The notes beneath the pieces are model-generated. The model had not been told where the DNA came from and made no database searches. It was given only the letters and a program-made list of their open reading frames with translations. From the NCBI GenBank assembly GCA_027382625.1, contig JAJKFJ010022488.1:30223-94222 (forward strand): DNA of 64,000 bases, read 5' to 3'. Positions 43,030 to 54,515 of this stretch are shown here, in pieces. A program made the translations under genes and the position numbers. Each line of letters begins with the position of its first letter. The first letter of the stretch is position 1. Source of the DNA: Tetmemena sp. SeJ-2015 (Eukaryota; Ciliophora; Spirotrichea; Sporadotrichida; Oxytrichidae).

Positions 43030-43890
43030 AAGATGTTCTTTTTAAGCATTAGAATTCTGTTTGACTACTTATGTTCCGGAAGTCTAAACACTTTTCTAGT
43101 GGTCAAGGAAAATAGAATCAAATTCGGATCCTCAACTTTAATTAAAAATAGTTCCAAGTACATTCAAAATAAAAGCGATAATTTTCTTTAGTAAAGTTAA
43201 TTTTTTTAATTTAAGAATAATTATTTTAATTAGATTCTTAATAAACTTGCTAGGAAGCTTAACATAAATATGCTTTTTTGGATTTGAGATTGTTAACAAC
43301 TGCCCCGAATACATGTTCTTAATCTGATCTGATCAAAATGAGGATGCTTCCTTTACCTTAGCAGCAATTATGAAAGCTCAAAGAGTTATAATCGTGATGG
43401 TGTCCGTTGTAAAGAGACTTAAAATTCTTGCACTTTGTAAGGAATGATAAAATTTTAAGTTATAGAAAAAAATTTTAGTAATTCATCATTAGATCATTGA
43501 GTAATTAGACATTTATGACTAGGATATAATTATTATTCTAAATGCAAGAAACCATAGTCTTAATCATAAATAATATGTTTACAATACTTCTTAACTTAAT
43601 TTGACAGCTTTTTATCAAAATTATAATAAGAAACAAGTCAACTATAACTGCATTCATATTAATGTTTTGAGATTGATTAATTGATTCGCAAACTATAATT
43701 ATGAAGTTAAGAGAACGCATCTATATTTGCTCAAGCAAGCAATTTTATAGTTGAAAATAAGTAAAAAGCTTAAGCATCTCGAAAAATTTAGACAATGCTT
43801 TGCAGTATAAATTTATCAGAATTTGTAGCAGATAGTTATGTTTCTCATTTATAACGGCTAAATTCAAATGAAAGGGTTTAATTAAATTTA
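43030..43890 (+). CDS. Coding pieces of an unidentified plus-strand gene
   Basis: Three readable pieces: FLVVKENRIKFGSSTLIKNS (43,080-43,190), FEIVNNCPEYMFLI then SDQNEDASFTLAAIMKAQRV (43,277-43,440, with an in-frame TGA at 43325-43327), and NASIFAQASNFIVENKQKAQ with CSINLSEFVADSYVSHLQRL (43,700-43,880). They are separated by AT-rich spacers consistent with IESs. No family was recognised. Start and end are not determined. Confidence 0.5.
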
Positions 43891-44271
43891 CCTTACTTAA
43901 TATCTATCTTCCTTTTAAATTGGATAATTTTTGTTTTAATTTTAATAAAAAAAATATTCTCAAATGCTTTTTACACAATTCCATGAATCTTGAGGAATAA
44001 TTTTAATGATGTAAAAGCATTTATTTTCTAAATATTTAGTATAATAAGTTTATAAATTGAAGATTTTGTAATTTAATTTTTATAATAAATAATTAAATTA
44101 CTATAGGGCTTATGCAGCTTAAAATAGTAGCACTGCTTAGCATTGAATCCATACTTGTCTTTCACAATTGGTGCAAGTTAAAATAAAAGTTCATTTACTT
44201 ATGACTTAAACTCATAATATAGCTGATAATTTAATGAAAAAGATAATTAAATTATATATTAAATTAAAATG

Positions 44272-45209
44272 GAATAAATGAGTCGCAGTTAAAGCATATC
44301 AGATTTGAATAATTATTACACCATTCGATTCAGCATGTAATTTTAAGATCTTTCTATCCTTGAAACTTTTGCAAGGAAGTGCTTAGTACAGAGTTATAAA
44401 TGACATAAGTGATGAAGAATTCAAGATTAAAGTTAATGAAGAATGAGTGAATCATTTCTCGTGTTGAGGTGTACTATTAAGAAGGTAAAATAAAAAACTC
44501 ATATTAACTTTTGATAGGCTATCGTACAAGCTGCATATCAGTGGTTATATCTTTATATTTAACTGCCTCTATGTTGCAGTCCCTTTTTATTAATTTAACT
44601 AATCATCGAATTGAATTAAATCTCAACTATAATAACATATTATTTTAAATAAATTAATAGAAAATTTTAAATAATTTAATCTTAAAAAATTAAACTACAT
44701 AATATTCTATATATTTATCTTGGAGTTTCTTGAATTGATTAAAATTTTATTTTGCCTTATTATTGTAAAGAATGAATTATAGAGTCATCTTATTTCTAGT
44801 GGTGTATTTTTGAATAATTATCTTATACAATTTTAATTAAAAAATATATAAGTGAATGTAAATTATTCTTCGGAAAGTTTGGTTATGAAGATTTTAAACT
44901 GGCAATTTAAAAATAACTAGACTTTCAAATTGCTCAAATCAGGCGAAAGATGGCAGAAGCAGAGAAGAGACCTTTAAAAATACCTTTATCAAAATTGCTA
45001 TAGCAAAAAGCAGATTACCATTAAAATAACAAATTTTAAATTTCTTATTGGGAGGGATTAATCAGTTAAAGAGTAATTGGTAACTCAATATTTTAATCTG
45101 AAGTTGAAAGATAAAGCCTTTTAGAATACCTCTTAGATAAAATTCTTATCTTCTTTCTATTTATTGAAATTATGGAAGATATATGGCGATGTCCAAGATT
45201 TCAGGTGAA
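44272..45209 (+). CDS. Coding pieces of an unidentified plus-strand gene
   Basis: An ATG at about 44,271 opens MEQMSRSQSISDLNNYYTIR, followed by SILETFARKCLVQSYK and, after a frame change, NDISDEEFKIKVNEE (to about 44,450). A strong piece at 44,950-45,209 reads WQKQRRDLQKYLYQNCYSKK, FLIGRDQSVKEQLVTQYFNL and SSFYLLKLWKIYGDVQDF, with several TAA/TAG Gln codons. The two pieces may belong to the same gene with a long IES between them. Unrecognised. The basic, aromatic-rich composition gives no function. A minus-strand coding-like piece (KDKYGFNAKQCYYFKLHK) lies at 44,110-44,180. Confidence 0.45.
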
Positions 45210-45796
45210 TATTTTGAGATTCTGTAATTTAAATAAAAAGCTTGGGTCGAATAAATAAGTTAGTTTTGTTTAAAAAATATGCCCAAATTATTACTGCATC
45301 ACTTGGTAAAAATAATTAAATGGAGCTTAATGATAATTTTTGAAGATCTGAAAGGGTCCTGTTATACAAATTAAATATAATAAATCATAAACTTGCTGAT
45401 TTTTTAATTCCAAAAGTTGAAATATAAAATATATCAAAAATTAAAAAGCCGGAATTTCTAGAGAGCCATAATTTTTAAGCTTATTAAATATATAAGAAAA
45501 TTTAGCAGACTAAAAACAAAAAGAATCTTTTGACTTTTATATTCGTTGCAACAATTAATAACATGATGATTCGCATGATGATTGGGATAAAAGATTAACC
45601 TAATTATATTTTGAGTTAATTATTTTAGAGTTTAACTGAGAAAGTATCTCTGGAATCAGCACTATCGCTGAGAGACTTGTTTTTAAATTTATTCTCTTCC
45701 TTTTACTACTTTTTCTGTCCAGCTTTGACTATTTATAAAGCAGGATCATTGTGTTATTATTTTACATTTCCAGATTTTTAAGGATTAGTTTACTGA

Positions 45797-46030
45797 ACTT
45801 GAGATAGTATTTGGTTTTAAGTATGAAGTTATTGCTACTATGAATTTTGTGGTTGATGGAGAGTTGAGTTTTTTGCTTGGGGTTATTGCTATTGTGGATT
45901 TTGAACTTGAGATAGTATTTAGTTTTAAGACTGAGATTACTACTTTAATTGATTTTGACCTTGAGGGAGAGATTAATGATACTGTGGCAATACATGGTTA
46001 TAAGGTTGAGCTAACATCGCATTAGGTACT
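45797..46030 (+). repeat. Degenerate internal repeat with open plus-strand frame
   Basis: GAACTTGAGATAGTATTT is repeated near 45,800 and 45,905, and a third decayed copy starts near 45,957 (GACCTTGAGGGAGAG). The unit spacing is about 50-105 bp. The plus frame reads a V/I/F/E-alternating peptide (ELEIVFGFKYEV, VDFELEIVFSFKTEI). Either a short tandemly duplicated protein segment or a non-coding repeat. T/G-rich composition is unlike the other genes. Confidence 0.4.
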
Positions 46031-47630
46031 TGCTGTAGTATCGGATTTTAAATATATTGCATTGGAGGGGGATTATATATGCTTTCAATTATTAAATATT
46101 TTATTTTCAAATATACATTATATTAAATTTATATATTTTATTGACTAAAAGCCACAATTTTATTTAATTATAAAAAAACTATTCTAAACTATTTATATTT
46201 TTCATTTGGTAAAAAAGGTATGAAATAATATGATTAAGATTTTTAAGTTTACTCTATCATAATCAGGAAATCCATGGCCATATAAATTGTCTCCTATTCT
46301 TTTTTATAATTAAAACTATTTATATTAATTATTTTAGGAGTGTAAGCCAGAAATATGCAACATTATTTATATTTAATTTTAGATGAATTAATAAACATTA
46401 AATTATAATAAAGAGAAAAAATATAATGAAAGTAATTTAAGTAATTTAATGGAAAATAGAATTAATTTAAAATAATAAAACGGCAAAAGTTGTAAGCAAG
46501 TGCCGTTAACAATAACAGCTATTTCCCTATAAAAATGAATTCATAAGCATTAATTTTTAAATGTTATAATTTTTTATCTATTCAAAAAGTATTATTTGTG
46601 TGCTTAAAAACAGTAAAATATAAATTCTAAATTAATGAAGGGAAATGTAGCACTCTGTCACTTTACACAATTCAGCTATATTTTTTAATTCTTAGTTCTC
46701 CAAATTAATTTTTCATTTAAAATTATAGAAATTAACTAAATATATCAATAGTATTCAATTTCCAAGCTATAATAATTTAATTAAATTATTATTTAATAAA
46801 TTACACGGAAAAATTTAAAATTATAAACGCTTACTGTTGCTACATTTATTTCTACTGATAGATATTTAATTTTAATTAAGATAATTAAATTATTAAATTT
46901 TTAGTAATATTCAATTTATTAAATTTCAAAGTTAATTAATAACGATTATAAAAAATTAATTTGGGATTAATTTAAAAATCCAAGACTAACTTTATCTTCT
47001 TAACTAAATCAATGCAAAACTAGAAATATTGGTGTTGAAAACCTCAAGCTATATAAGATTAAATTCTCTTTTTATAAAATGTATTTTAAGTAGTCCCTTA
47101 TAATATTTTGTCCCTATAATTTAAATTTCTGTCTAGATATTTCTCGCATGTTATTATTAAAATAATTTGAGAGCTAATAAAATGAATATAAGGCCTATTT
47201 TAAATATTCATCATGAAGATGACAAGTACTCTATGAATTCCAATATTTTTTAATTTAACTAATGAGCTAACAATGCATAAAATTGTGTGTGTGTTCTATA
47301 CTTGAAAAAATAATTATCATTTTTTATACTAAATATTATTATATGAAATCATTAATTTTTAATTTTTATTATGATATTTTATTGCATTAATTCATTAATT
47401 TGACCTTTTGTAAAAAAAATTTACATTATTTCTAAATTATGAGCGCAAATTATAGACTGGTTGCTGTTTAATCTATTATTAAATAGGCTAAAATATTAGC
47501 ATATTTATATGGAATTTAACTAAAATATAAAAAGACTATTTTAATAAATAAAAAAGAGGAATTCTTAGATGATCAAATAGATTATTTATTTTTAAATCTT
47601 ATATTTTATGCTTTTATAGGTAAGAATTTG
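46031..47630. other. AT-rich interval, nothing recognised
   Basis: About 80 percent AT with many short direct repeats. No gene-like frame or RNA gene was identified on either strand. Confidence 0.5.
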
Positions 47631-47631
47631 A

Positions 47632-47730
47632 TGGAAAATAGAAGGTTCATAAAAAGGAAATTAACAAGAAACAAAACAGTGGCAGCTGACTTTGCTGGCT
47701 TAAGCTCTTTGTGGATAACATCGGCTGAGT
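47632..47730 (+). CDS. Possible first coding segment of an unidentified gene
   Basis: ATG followed by MENRRFIKRKLTRNKTVAAD and FAGLSSLWITSAE before TGA. A GC-richer patch in AT-rich surroundings, typical of an isolated MDS. Downstream continuation was not found. Confidence 0.4.
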
Positions 47731-48889
47731 GAAAGAGTTATGGTAACGTTTAAATATTAAAATTATTATATTAGAGGTTCGAACTAATTAAAAAGATATT
47801 GAAAGCCGAACAACCTTTTATAATATATTTCAATTTCCTGAAAAAATTTAATTGTATTAATATAAAAACATTGATTAAATACTGGATTTGAAATAATTTC
47901 ATCTGAAGCTAGAGAGTATCTAAAAATTTAGGGAACTTTTACATTAATCTCTTTGAGATATCGATCTCAGTAATGTTTGAATTTCCTAAAATAATTTAAT
48001 TGGGAAAATTGATTTCATTTACAATAGATAAATACTCAGGAAATATTTTTGTATCAATTAAAAATAAATGACTTGAAATATGCTGAAAAGATCTAAACTA
48101 GAACTTTTTTCTGCTTTTCGTCTTGAATTAGAATCTAGTTGTTATATAAGGTATAAATTAATGAGCAAGATATGAATTTTGTGATTTTTTCCTTCAGCTA
48201 CAATTATTATTCTTAAATGATAATGTTCTATCATAACTTCGTTTATTATACCTCCATTTAGATCAACTTGCATATAAGATCCCCCTCTCTAAGTATCTTA
48301 TCAAAATTTTAAACGGCTAGAGTATATAAGAAGATGAGAATAGCAATTAAGAAAGCTTATTTTGCAAAAATAAAATTAGTGAATTGAATCGTGTGTTATA
48401 GAAATAAGAATAATATTATCCAAAAGCTAAAAAAATAATCTAGAAGAACATTTTCAACTTTAAAGAAAAGGTGAGCGTTGAGATATAATATTATTAAATA
48501 GCAAAAGATAAGGTTTTAATTAAATAATGACACCCCATTAATTTATCACAGATCTCTACAGTGTAATCCAATTAAATATTAGTCTTTAATTTTATCACTA
48601 AACATTATATTAATAACTAATCAATATTAGTTTTAATCTCTATTAGCCAATCATAGATCTTTAATTATTAAAGAATCAATTACATCTCTATTTAAGAGTA
48701 GGGGTTTTAACTTATTTCTACAACCCACCATCAAATTCACTAATTTTATTTTATAATAACTATAGATAAAATGTTTTTGAATACTCCAATTCTTACTTGT
48801 AAAAATAATTTTTATAAATTTACTATTTATACTAAAAGAAAAAATTAAATTTTATTTAACTTATATTTGAAAAATGGCTAAGACTAGTT
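47731..48889. other. AT-rich interval, nothing recognised
   Basis: No convincing coding sequence. Probably non-coding germline DNA or long IES. Confidence 0.45.
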
Positions 48890-49631
48890 TTACATTTAAG
48901 AAACATTCTGTTCAAATATTTTAATGCTAATGTTATTCAGCATTAAGTTACAAAGTGTAATAGGGTCAGGATCCTTTGCCAAATAGACACTTGATATTTA
49001 TTCGAAGGTTTATGTGAAAACCTTAGCACTCACTTTATAATCCGAATTATTTTTTATTTTCTCTAGAGAGTTGATATTCAATTTAAAATAGTATTTAATT
49101 TTCTCCAAATATTAAAAATATACCCAATAAGTAAAATATCAAAATTAATTTAAAATTATAAAAAAATAGCCTCATTTATTAAAGCACTTTTTGAATACTA
49201 AAAGGTACAAAATTAATAAAGGGAGGGGGTAAGAAATACTTTATTATAGCTAATTAATAAATAAAAATGAATTGATAGCTTGCTCAACTTGATTTCTCTT
49301 ATTTTTCAAAGTTTCCAAGTTATCATTGATAAGTTTAAAATAAATTGAGTTGCTTGATCCTTGCTTCATCCATAGTCTCTGTAAATAATTAAATTGCGAG
49401 TGAGCCTAGTGTAAGTTTTGGCAAAGTGAGCAAGCCATAGACTATAAATATTTAAATTGCAATACTTGCACTAGGTGCAATTAATGATGACTTCTTAATT
49501 CTGATGAGTGTCGCAACAAATTTTCAGAACTGCATTCCTTTCGAACGTATCTTGGATAACTCTCTTAAACTTTTGCATCAATTAAACTTGATCCTCACAG
49601 ATATTCGTAGATCAATTTTGTTACAACTCAT
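48890..49631 (-). CDS. B-box zinc-finger protein with coiled coil (TRIM-like)
   Basis: Starts at the minus-strand ATG 49,631 (MSCNKIDQVQLMQKFKRV). A B-box-like zinc-binding pattern follows: CCDTHQNQEVIINCTQC .. MACSLCQNLHQAHSQF, that is C-x2-H, C-x2-C, C-x2-C and H-x2-H pairs. Then comes a predicted coiled coil (INDNLETLKNKRNQVEQAI) ending near 49,260. Two IESs (pointers GATC and AATA) are needed to read it. A further coding-like piece (FEQISSVYLAKDPDPITLCN) at about 48,900-49,020 may be its C-terminal continuation after a roughly 200-bp AT-rich gap. Such proteins often act as ubiquitin-ligase adaptors, but no RING was seen here. Confidence 0.65.
49447..49460 (-). other. IES, 14 bp, pointer AATA
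   Basis: AATA at 49447-49450 and 49461-49464. Excision joins INCTQCKY to LQSMACSLCQNLHQAH, completing the B-box ligand pattern. Confidence 0.75.
49590..49609 (-). other. IES, 20 bp, pointer GATC
   Basis: GATC at 49590-49593 and 49610-49613. Excision joins MSCNKID to QVQLMQKFKRVIQDTF and removes a TGA. Confidence 0.75.
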
Positions 49632-49796
49632 ATATCATTGATCATAAACTTTTTAATCTAACAATATAATTATAATTTAAATGAAAATTAAGATTTAAAT
49701 ACAAATTACAAATAAAGAGAAGCAAATATTGATTGATAAAATGAGGCATATATAGATCAGTTTAGCCTTGTTAGATTGCTCTTTTCATTCTAAGAT

Positions 49797-50290
49797 GATT
49801 ATGTTCTGCGTCATTACGATAGGATGTCTCTACGAAAAGATATTATCCATTTTTCCAGAATTATGTACTACTGGCTAGGAAGCCAGCTTTTACTGTAAGT
49901 TGCCACTGTTTTTAGACATTTTTACTGACTTTTAGAGAGGTAGCTTTTCTAGTATATTATCCCTAATTCACAAACCTAATGGCAGGAGCCTCAAACTAGC
50001 ATTTACTTCCGCATAACATTATAATTTCTGGTAAGAGAATGTACCATGCTTGGCCGATAAGGATCACTAACTTTACCAAGTTTTGGCACAGATGAAAAGA
50101 GGTTTGTCCTTCTTCGTCCAGGCGAAACAGAAGCAAAGTCAAAAGTTTTTGAAAAACCGGGGCTTAACAGATTATATTGATGAAACGAATTATAAACCAT
50201 AAAATTAACCACATTCAAAACTTATGACTGAGAAAAATCTTTATCACACCTTTTACGAATCGGTTTCTAGGATAAAAGTAGTTTAAAATT
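49797..50290 (+). CDS. Probable plus-strand coding segment, frame ambiguous, unidentified
   Basis: A GC-richer patch with a good intron candidate (GTAAGT at about 49,899 to ACTTTTAG at about 49,936). Downstream, one frame reads FTSAQHYNFWQENVPCLADK, MKRGLSFFVQAKQKQSQKF and LTDYIDETNYKPQNQP to TGA near 50,287. Two other plus frames are also open and gene-like over part of the region, so the true frame is not settled. No family was recognised. A minus-strand ORF over 50,003-50,218 is likely its shadow. Confidence 0.45.
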
Positions 50291-50880
50291 TAATGCGAAT
50301 GCTAATTATTTCAACTATAAAACTCAAACTTAAACTATATCTTATTTTAAGATATTATTTTATTTATAAATTTGATTATATGTTTATTAAATTCTCAGCT
50401 ATAATGCAAAAGTAACTGTTATCTTATTTAATAAACAATAAGAAATATCTTAGGGTGTGATCTATGAGTAAAGACATTTCAAGCAGAAAAAGTCACCACA
50501 AGGCAACATGATTTTCTATCTCATCTTTAAATCAAATTTTTCAGAGCAAAGTGCACAGTAAATTTGTAAATCTAATGCACTATTACTGTTAGATTAAATT
50601 AAAATATATAGATATTTTAGATATGGACTACATCTTTTAGTATTTATTTCTCTTATTAAAAATTATTAATTTACAATTTATTCTATCTTAAAAAAATTAA
50701 TTCATTTCCTATCAGAAGTATAAATTCTTCACACATCAATGATTATCTTTTTAATTTTATATTCATTTATTAAAAAAGCATAAAATAATTAAAATTTTAG
50801 CAAATTCTATTTATTTAATTCAAAAGTTTTGTTTAAATTTAAATTTTAATCATTATTATGTAGAAAATGTCGCAGAAGAT

Positions 50881-51310
50881 ATGAAGTGCACATGCAAAAC
50901 AGTGGATAGCGGAATCACAGTTTCTGAATACACCTAAAAGAACATACTATACTTTGAGAGCTTGACCTCAGCGGCACAAAAGGCAAAGAGCCCATTCCTC
51001 CAGTGCTATTCCTTTTAGCAGGTCGCTCCTCAGCATTTTTAGCGAGAGCCAGTGACTGCAGACCATGCCTTTTGAAAGGTTGGTTCGAGCAGAGGTGGAG
51101 GTCTCCTCCCCTCATCAAAGTGAGTATCAGCGCCTTAACCTAGTCTCTGCGAGGAGAGTTAGCAAGAGCTGAATGCAGCTCAAGTGATTTTAGATGAGCC
51201 GTTGAGGTGATATCTCGGTCAATGAGTCTTATTTCAGTTATGATTGAGTCATCTTCGTTTCTGACTAGAGAAAGCTTCTTCTCAATCATCTCAAGAAAGG
51301 TACCATAACA
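50881..51310 (+). CDS. GC-richer coding-like segment, several short frames
   Basis: ATG at 50,881 gives MKCTCKTVDSGITVSEYTQK and SPFLQCYSFQQVAPQHFQ to a TGA near 51,073. Gene-like stretches then continue in other frames (YQRLNLVSARRVSKS, NAAQVILDEPL, SRSMSLISVMIESSSFL). Frame switching without AT-rich separators is unlike the IES pattern elsewhere. It may be a decayed gene, or coding pieces joined with sequence errors. Unrecognised. Confidence 0.35.
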
Positions 51311-51600
51311 AGGTAGTAATAATAATCTTAGTTATCATTTTCAATTTATTCTATTCCTTCAATCTTAAATTATAAATCAATGCTTTTGTACTTCAACTTT
51401 TATATAACATCATTTAAAAAGTTTTCTATTAAGTTATAAAATTTTGAATGATAAATAGGCACTTTAAAAAAGAATTTAGTTATCAACAGTTACAAAGTAC
51501 TTTATGTTTTTTCTTTGAAATATGAATAAATTATTACTCTTTCGCTTCCTATATTATTTCAAAATAGTAATTTAAAATGAATATTCTAAAATAATATATG

Positions 51601-51870
51601 AGAAATCAGCTCTCCATTGATGGTAAGTAATTAGAGGGACTAACTGGAGCCATAATTTAAAGACATATTTTACATTTTATAGAAACACTCTCAATTTTAT
51701 TATAGAAAAAGAGTACTAGGTTTATAGCTACATAACAAAAGGACTTCGAGCCAGACAACCCACCAAGGATATTTAGAGACCATGTTTAGGAGCTCAATCC
51801 CAATTTATAGTTTTCATTCATAAAATAAAGTATCATCAAAGATAACTCGAAAATTAAATTATATAGAAAC
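51601..51870 (+). CDS. Coding segment of an unidentified gene
   Basis: ATG at 51,601 opens MRNQLSIDGKQLEGLTGAII. After an AT-rich patch (about 51,655-51,705, likely IES or intron) it continues KKSTRFIATQQKDFEPDNPP and RIFRDHVQELNPNLQFSFI to TGA near 51,870. Five TAA/TAG Gln codons are in frame. No domain was recognised. Confidence 0.5.
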
Positions 51871-52500
51871 TGAGAAATTTATGTGTTATTAGTCACTCCA
51901 TCAAATTTTTTGTTTACACTACAAAACGAATTAAATTAATTAAAAAATCTTTAGATGGATTAAATGCCTTTTTTTATATTTATTCAGTCTACTTTTAATA
52001 TTTAGAATATTTTCTAATCACTTAAAAATGCTAAATCCTTTACCTCTCCAAATGACACCTTTATAAATTTATATTATAACTAAAGTCTTGATACGATGAT
52101 AAAATTATATCTTTGCAATAATAAAAAATATTATTTTTTAATAATAAATTATCTTATTTATTTTTTGGTTTTGTATCGATTATAAAGCGTAATTATCTTA
52201 ATTAACTCCAATTTTTAATGAATTTAATTTGAACTTATTAAGAAGATCTATTTAATAAAAATTTCAGAATTTACTTTTTAAATTTTTGGTATTGAATTAT
52301 AAAATCTTTTATATTAAAAAAAATTACTTTTTTATGGGCATATTTATAGTGCGAAGAATAAAAGTAAATTTAATTAGTATATATAACTTTTGTATAGCTA
52401 CTTGCAGTTTTCAAAGCACTTTATAGCAGTCGATGGAACTTACAAATTATTTATATATAGTCGAGATTAAATTAAATTCGGTAATTGGTTAAAATAATAA

Positions 52501-53715
52501 ATGGAGATTTGCAACTTCGAGTCAGTAAAAATCACAGATTTCTCTGCAGCTTTTTCGATAACTTATAAAAATTAATATGATATTCTTCTTTAGTCATCGC
52601 CTCGCACCCACTCAGTAGCGAGATATGATGTGCGTATTCATTCTTTTTTTCTTATTCTACATTCTTTTAACTTGAGCTACTTTGGCACTGTACAAAGTGC
52701 TCCTAAACAAAATTTGCAAAGATATAAAGCTGTTAAATTCTCTTGTTTTAATTTAATTTTCAACTATTCTATATTTAAACTAACAAGAAAAGTTGGACCC
52801 CATCCAATCGTTTTAAACCTGCTATCATTTGCAACTTAAAAAAGACAAAAAAAAATTTTTTATCTTTCACAAGGCAAAATCAAAAGATATAATTTTTTTC
52901 ATAATATATTTTATTTTCTTAATGAGTTAAAGTAACTTATTTTAATCTTAAAAAGCTTTTTAAATCAGAGGACTATTTATTGGCATAGTTTATTATGTAA
53001 AGACTTATAAATTTTTTTAAAAAATTAGATATATAGTTAATTTTAAAGCGATATCTAATTGAAATCACTTTTGAATTGATATTTCCCGCCTTCATTGAAA
53101 ATAAAGAAAGTATTAAAACAAAAAATAAGCAGTCTTTTTTAGTCCTCGTTCTCAATTGTATTTGCTAATCATAAATTTATTAATTTGTATCTATATGCTT
53201 TACTTTGTGCTTCTAAATAATACAAATATGACAAAGTCAAGCTGCTTTTATATAAGTTTTGATTTAGATTCCTACTAAAATGGCTGATTCTAAATAATAC
53301 AGGAGAAAGAATTAATATAAAGCTAATAAGAGTATATTAAATTTCAGACTAATTATTTATATGCCCTAATTCATAGTTACTAAATATACTTAAGATATTT
53401 CTTACTAATTAAAATTATTTTATTAACTTGGACTTCTTGATAGTTCCCATAATTTTCAATAATAGCTCTATGGTCAAAATAAGTTTCATTGGCCATGATG
53501 GAGCTAGTTTCATCAGTGTTGCAGAAGTTTTTGATGCTGACAAATTCATTTGGCTATGCTAGGGTTAGGAACTAGTTCTAATTTATTGTAAGAAGCTTGG
53601 AGTCTGCTCCTTCTTAAGTAGTCCTAAAAACCTTTTTATCTGTGAGAGAGAACATGAATAAGTCTCTGTCAGCCACTTCAAAATAACAACAACAAACTTA
53701 TTTACTTGATATTAC
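52501..53715 (+). CDS. Coding segments of an unidentified gene
   Basis: ATG at 52,501 opens MEICNFESVKITDFSAAFSI and runs to SSPRTHSVARYDVRIHS. It resumes as GTVQSAPKQNLQRYKAVKF (52,685-52,745). A second strong piece at 53,425-53,715 reads VKISFIGHDGASFISVAEVF, KKLGVCSFLSSPKNLFICER and EHEQVSVSHFKITTTN. Roughly 700 bp of AT-rich DNA separates them, so they may be one gene with a long IES or two genes. The alternating hydrophobic pattern of the second piece is reminiscent of beta-propeller blades, but this is not firm. Confidence 0.5.
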
Positions 53716-54515
53716 ACAAAGATAAAGAGTTTCAAAATCATTTAAGTTAAATAGCATTAAGAATAAAACTCTCGCTTTGCAATAAAATATGGAAAATTTA
53801 ATTTAATTTCTTCTCTGTTCTTACTGAAAAATATAAGCTTGATGTAATATTAAGAAAGATGAGTTTAAATTAGTTTTCGCAATAGAAGAAAGAGATGATA
53901 AAATGAAGTTCAGTTATTTCTATATAGGGAACAAATTATTATTTTAGAAAAATTAAAGACAAAATTTTAGAAAGTATATTAAGAAATTTATTAAAAATAA
54001 ATATACATTTGATATAATTTGGGTCTCTTGATAAAATAATTAGGAATGTGGAGGAAAAAATAATTGTAATATTATTAATTGATTTTCTTTTTGAATGTAT
54101 AATATTTGGCAAATTTTTATTCGATTGGTTTTTTCACTAATTATGTAAGATAAAATCCAACTGTGTGATCGTGCTCAGTTTTTATTAGTATAAGCAAATT
54201 TCCTTAGTTTGAGCACATGTCGTGGAATGAAGACGACTTGAAACCATTTTCAGAGCTCTTATATAAGGCTTGTAAATTTCTTCCTCCCACTAGATAACTA
54301 TGAGAGGAATATATTAAATTCGATAAAAAATTAATAATTTTTATAAAGAGAAAGGTTATAAATATGATTATATTCATTATTCCATAGATTTTAATGCAGA
54401 ACGTAAGTTTCAATAATAAATGGCATATCTTTAATACAATAAATGGCCCTGTTTTGGAAATGATGCTTTTATTTTAAATTGATTAGAATCACTGAATTTG
54501 ACAGATTTCTATAAA
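53716..54515. other. AT-rich interval with one small coding-like patch
   Basis: Mostly non-coding. A plus-strand patch at 54,218-54,300 reads MSWNEDDLKPFSELLYKACK and may be an isolated coding segment. Confidence 0.4.

Noticed and set aside
50003..50218. Minus-strand ORF of 71 codons.
   Set aside because: The plus strand over the same bases gives a longer, Gln-codon-containing frame behind a plausible intron.
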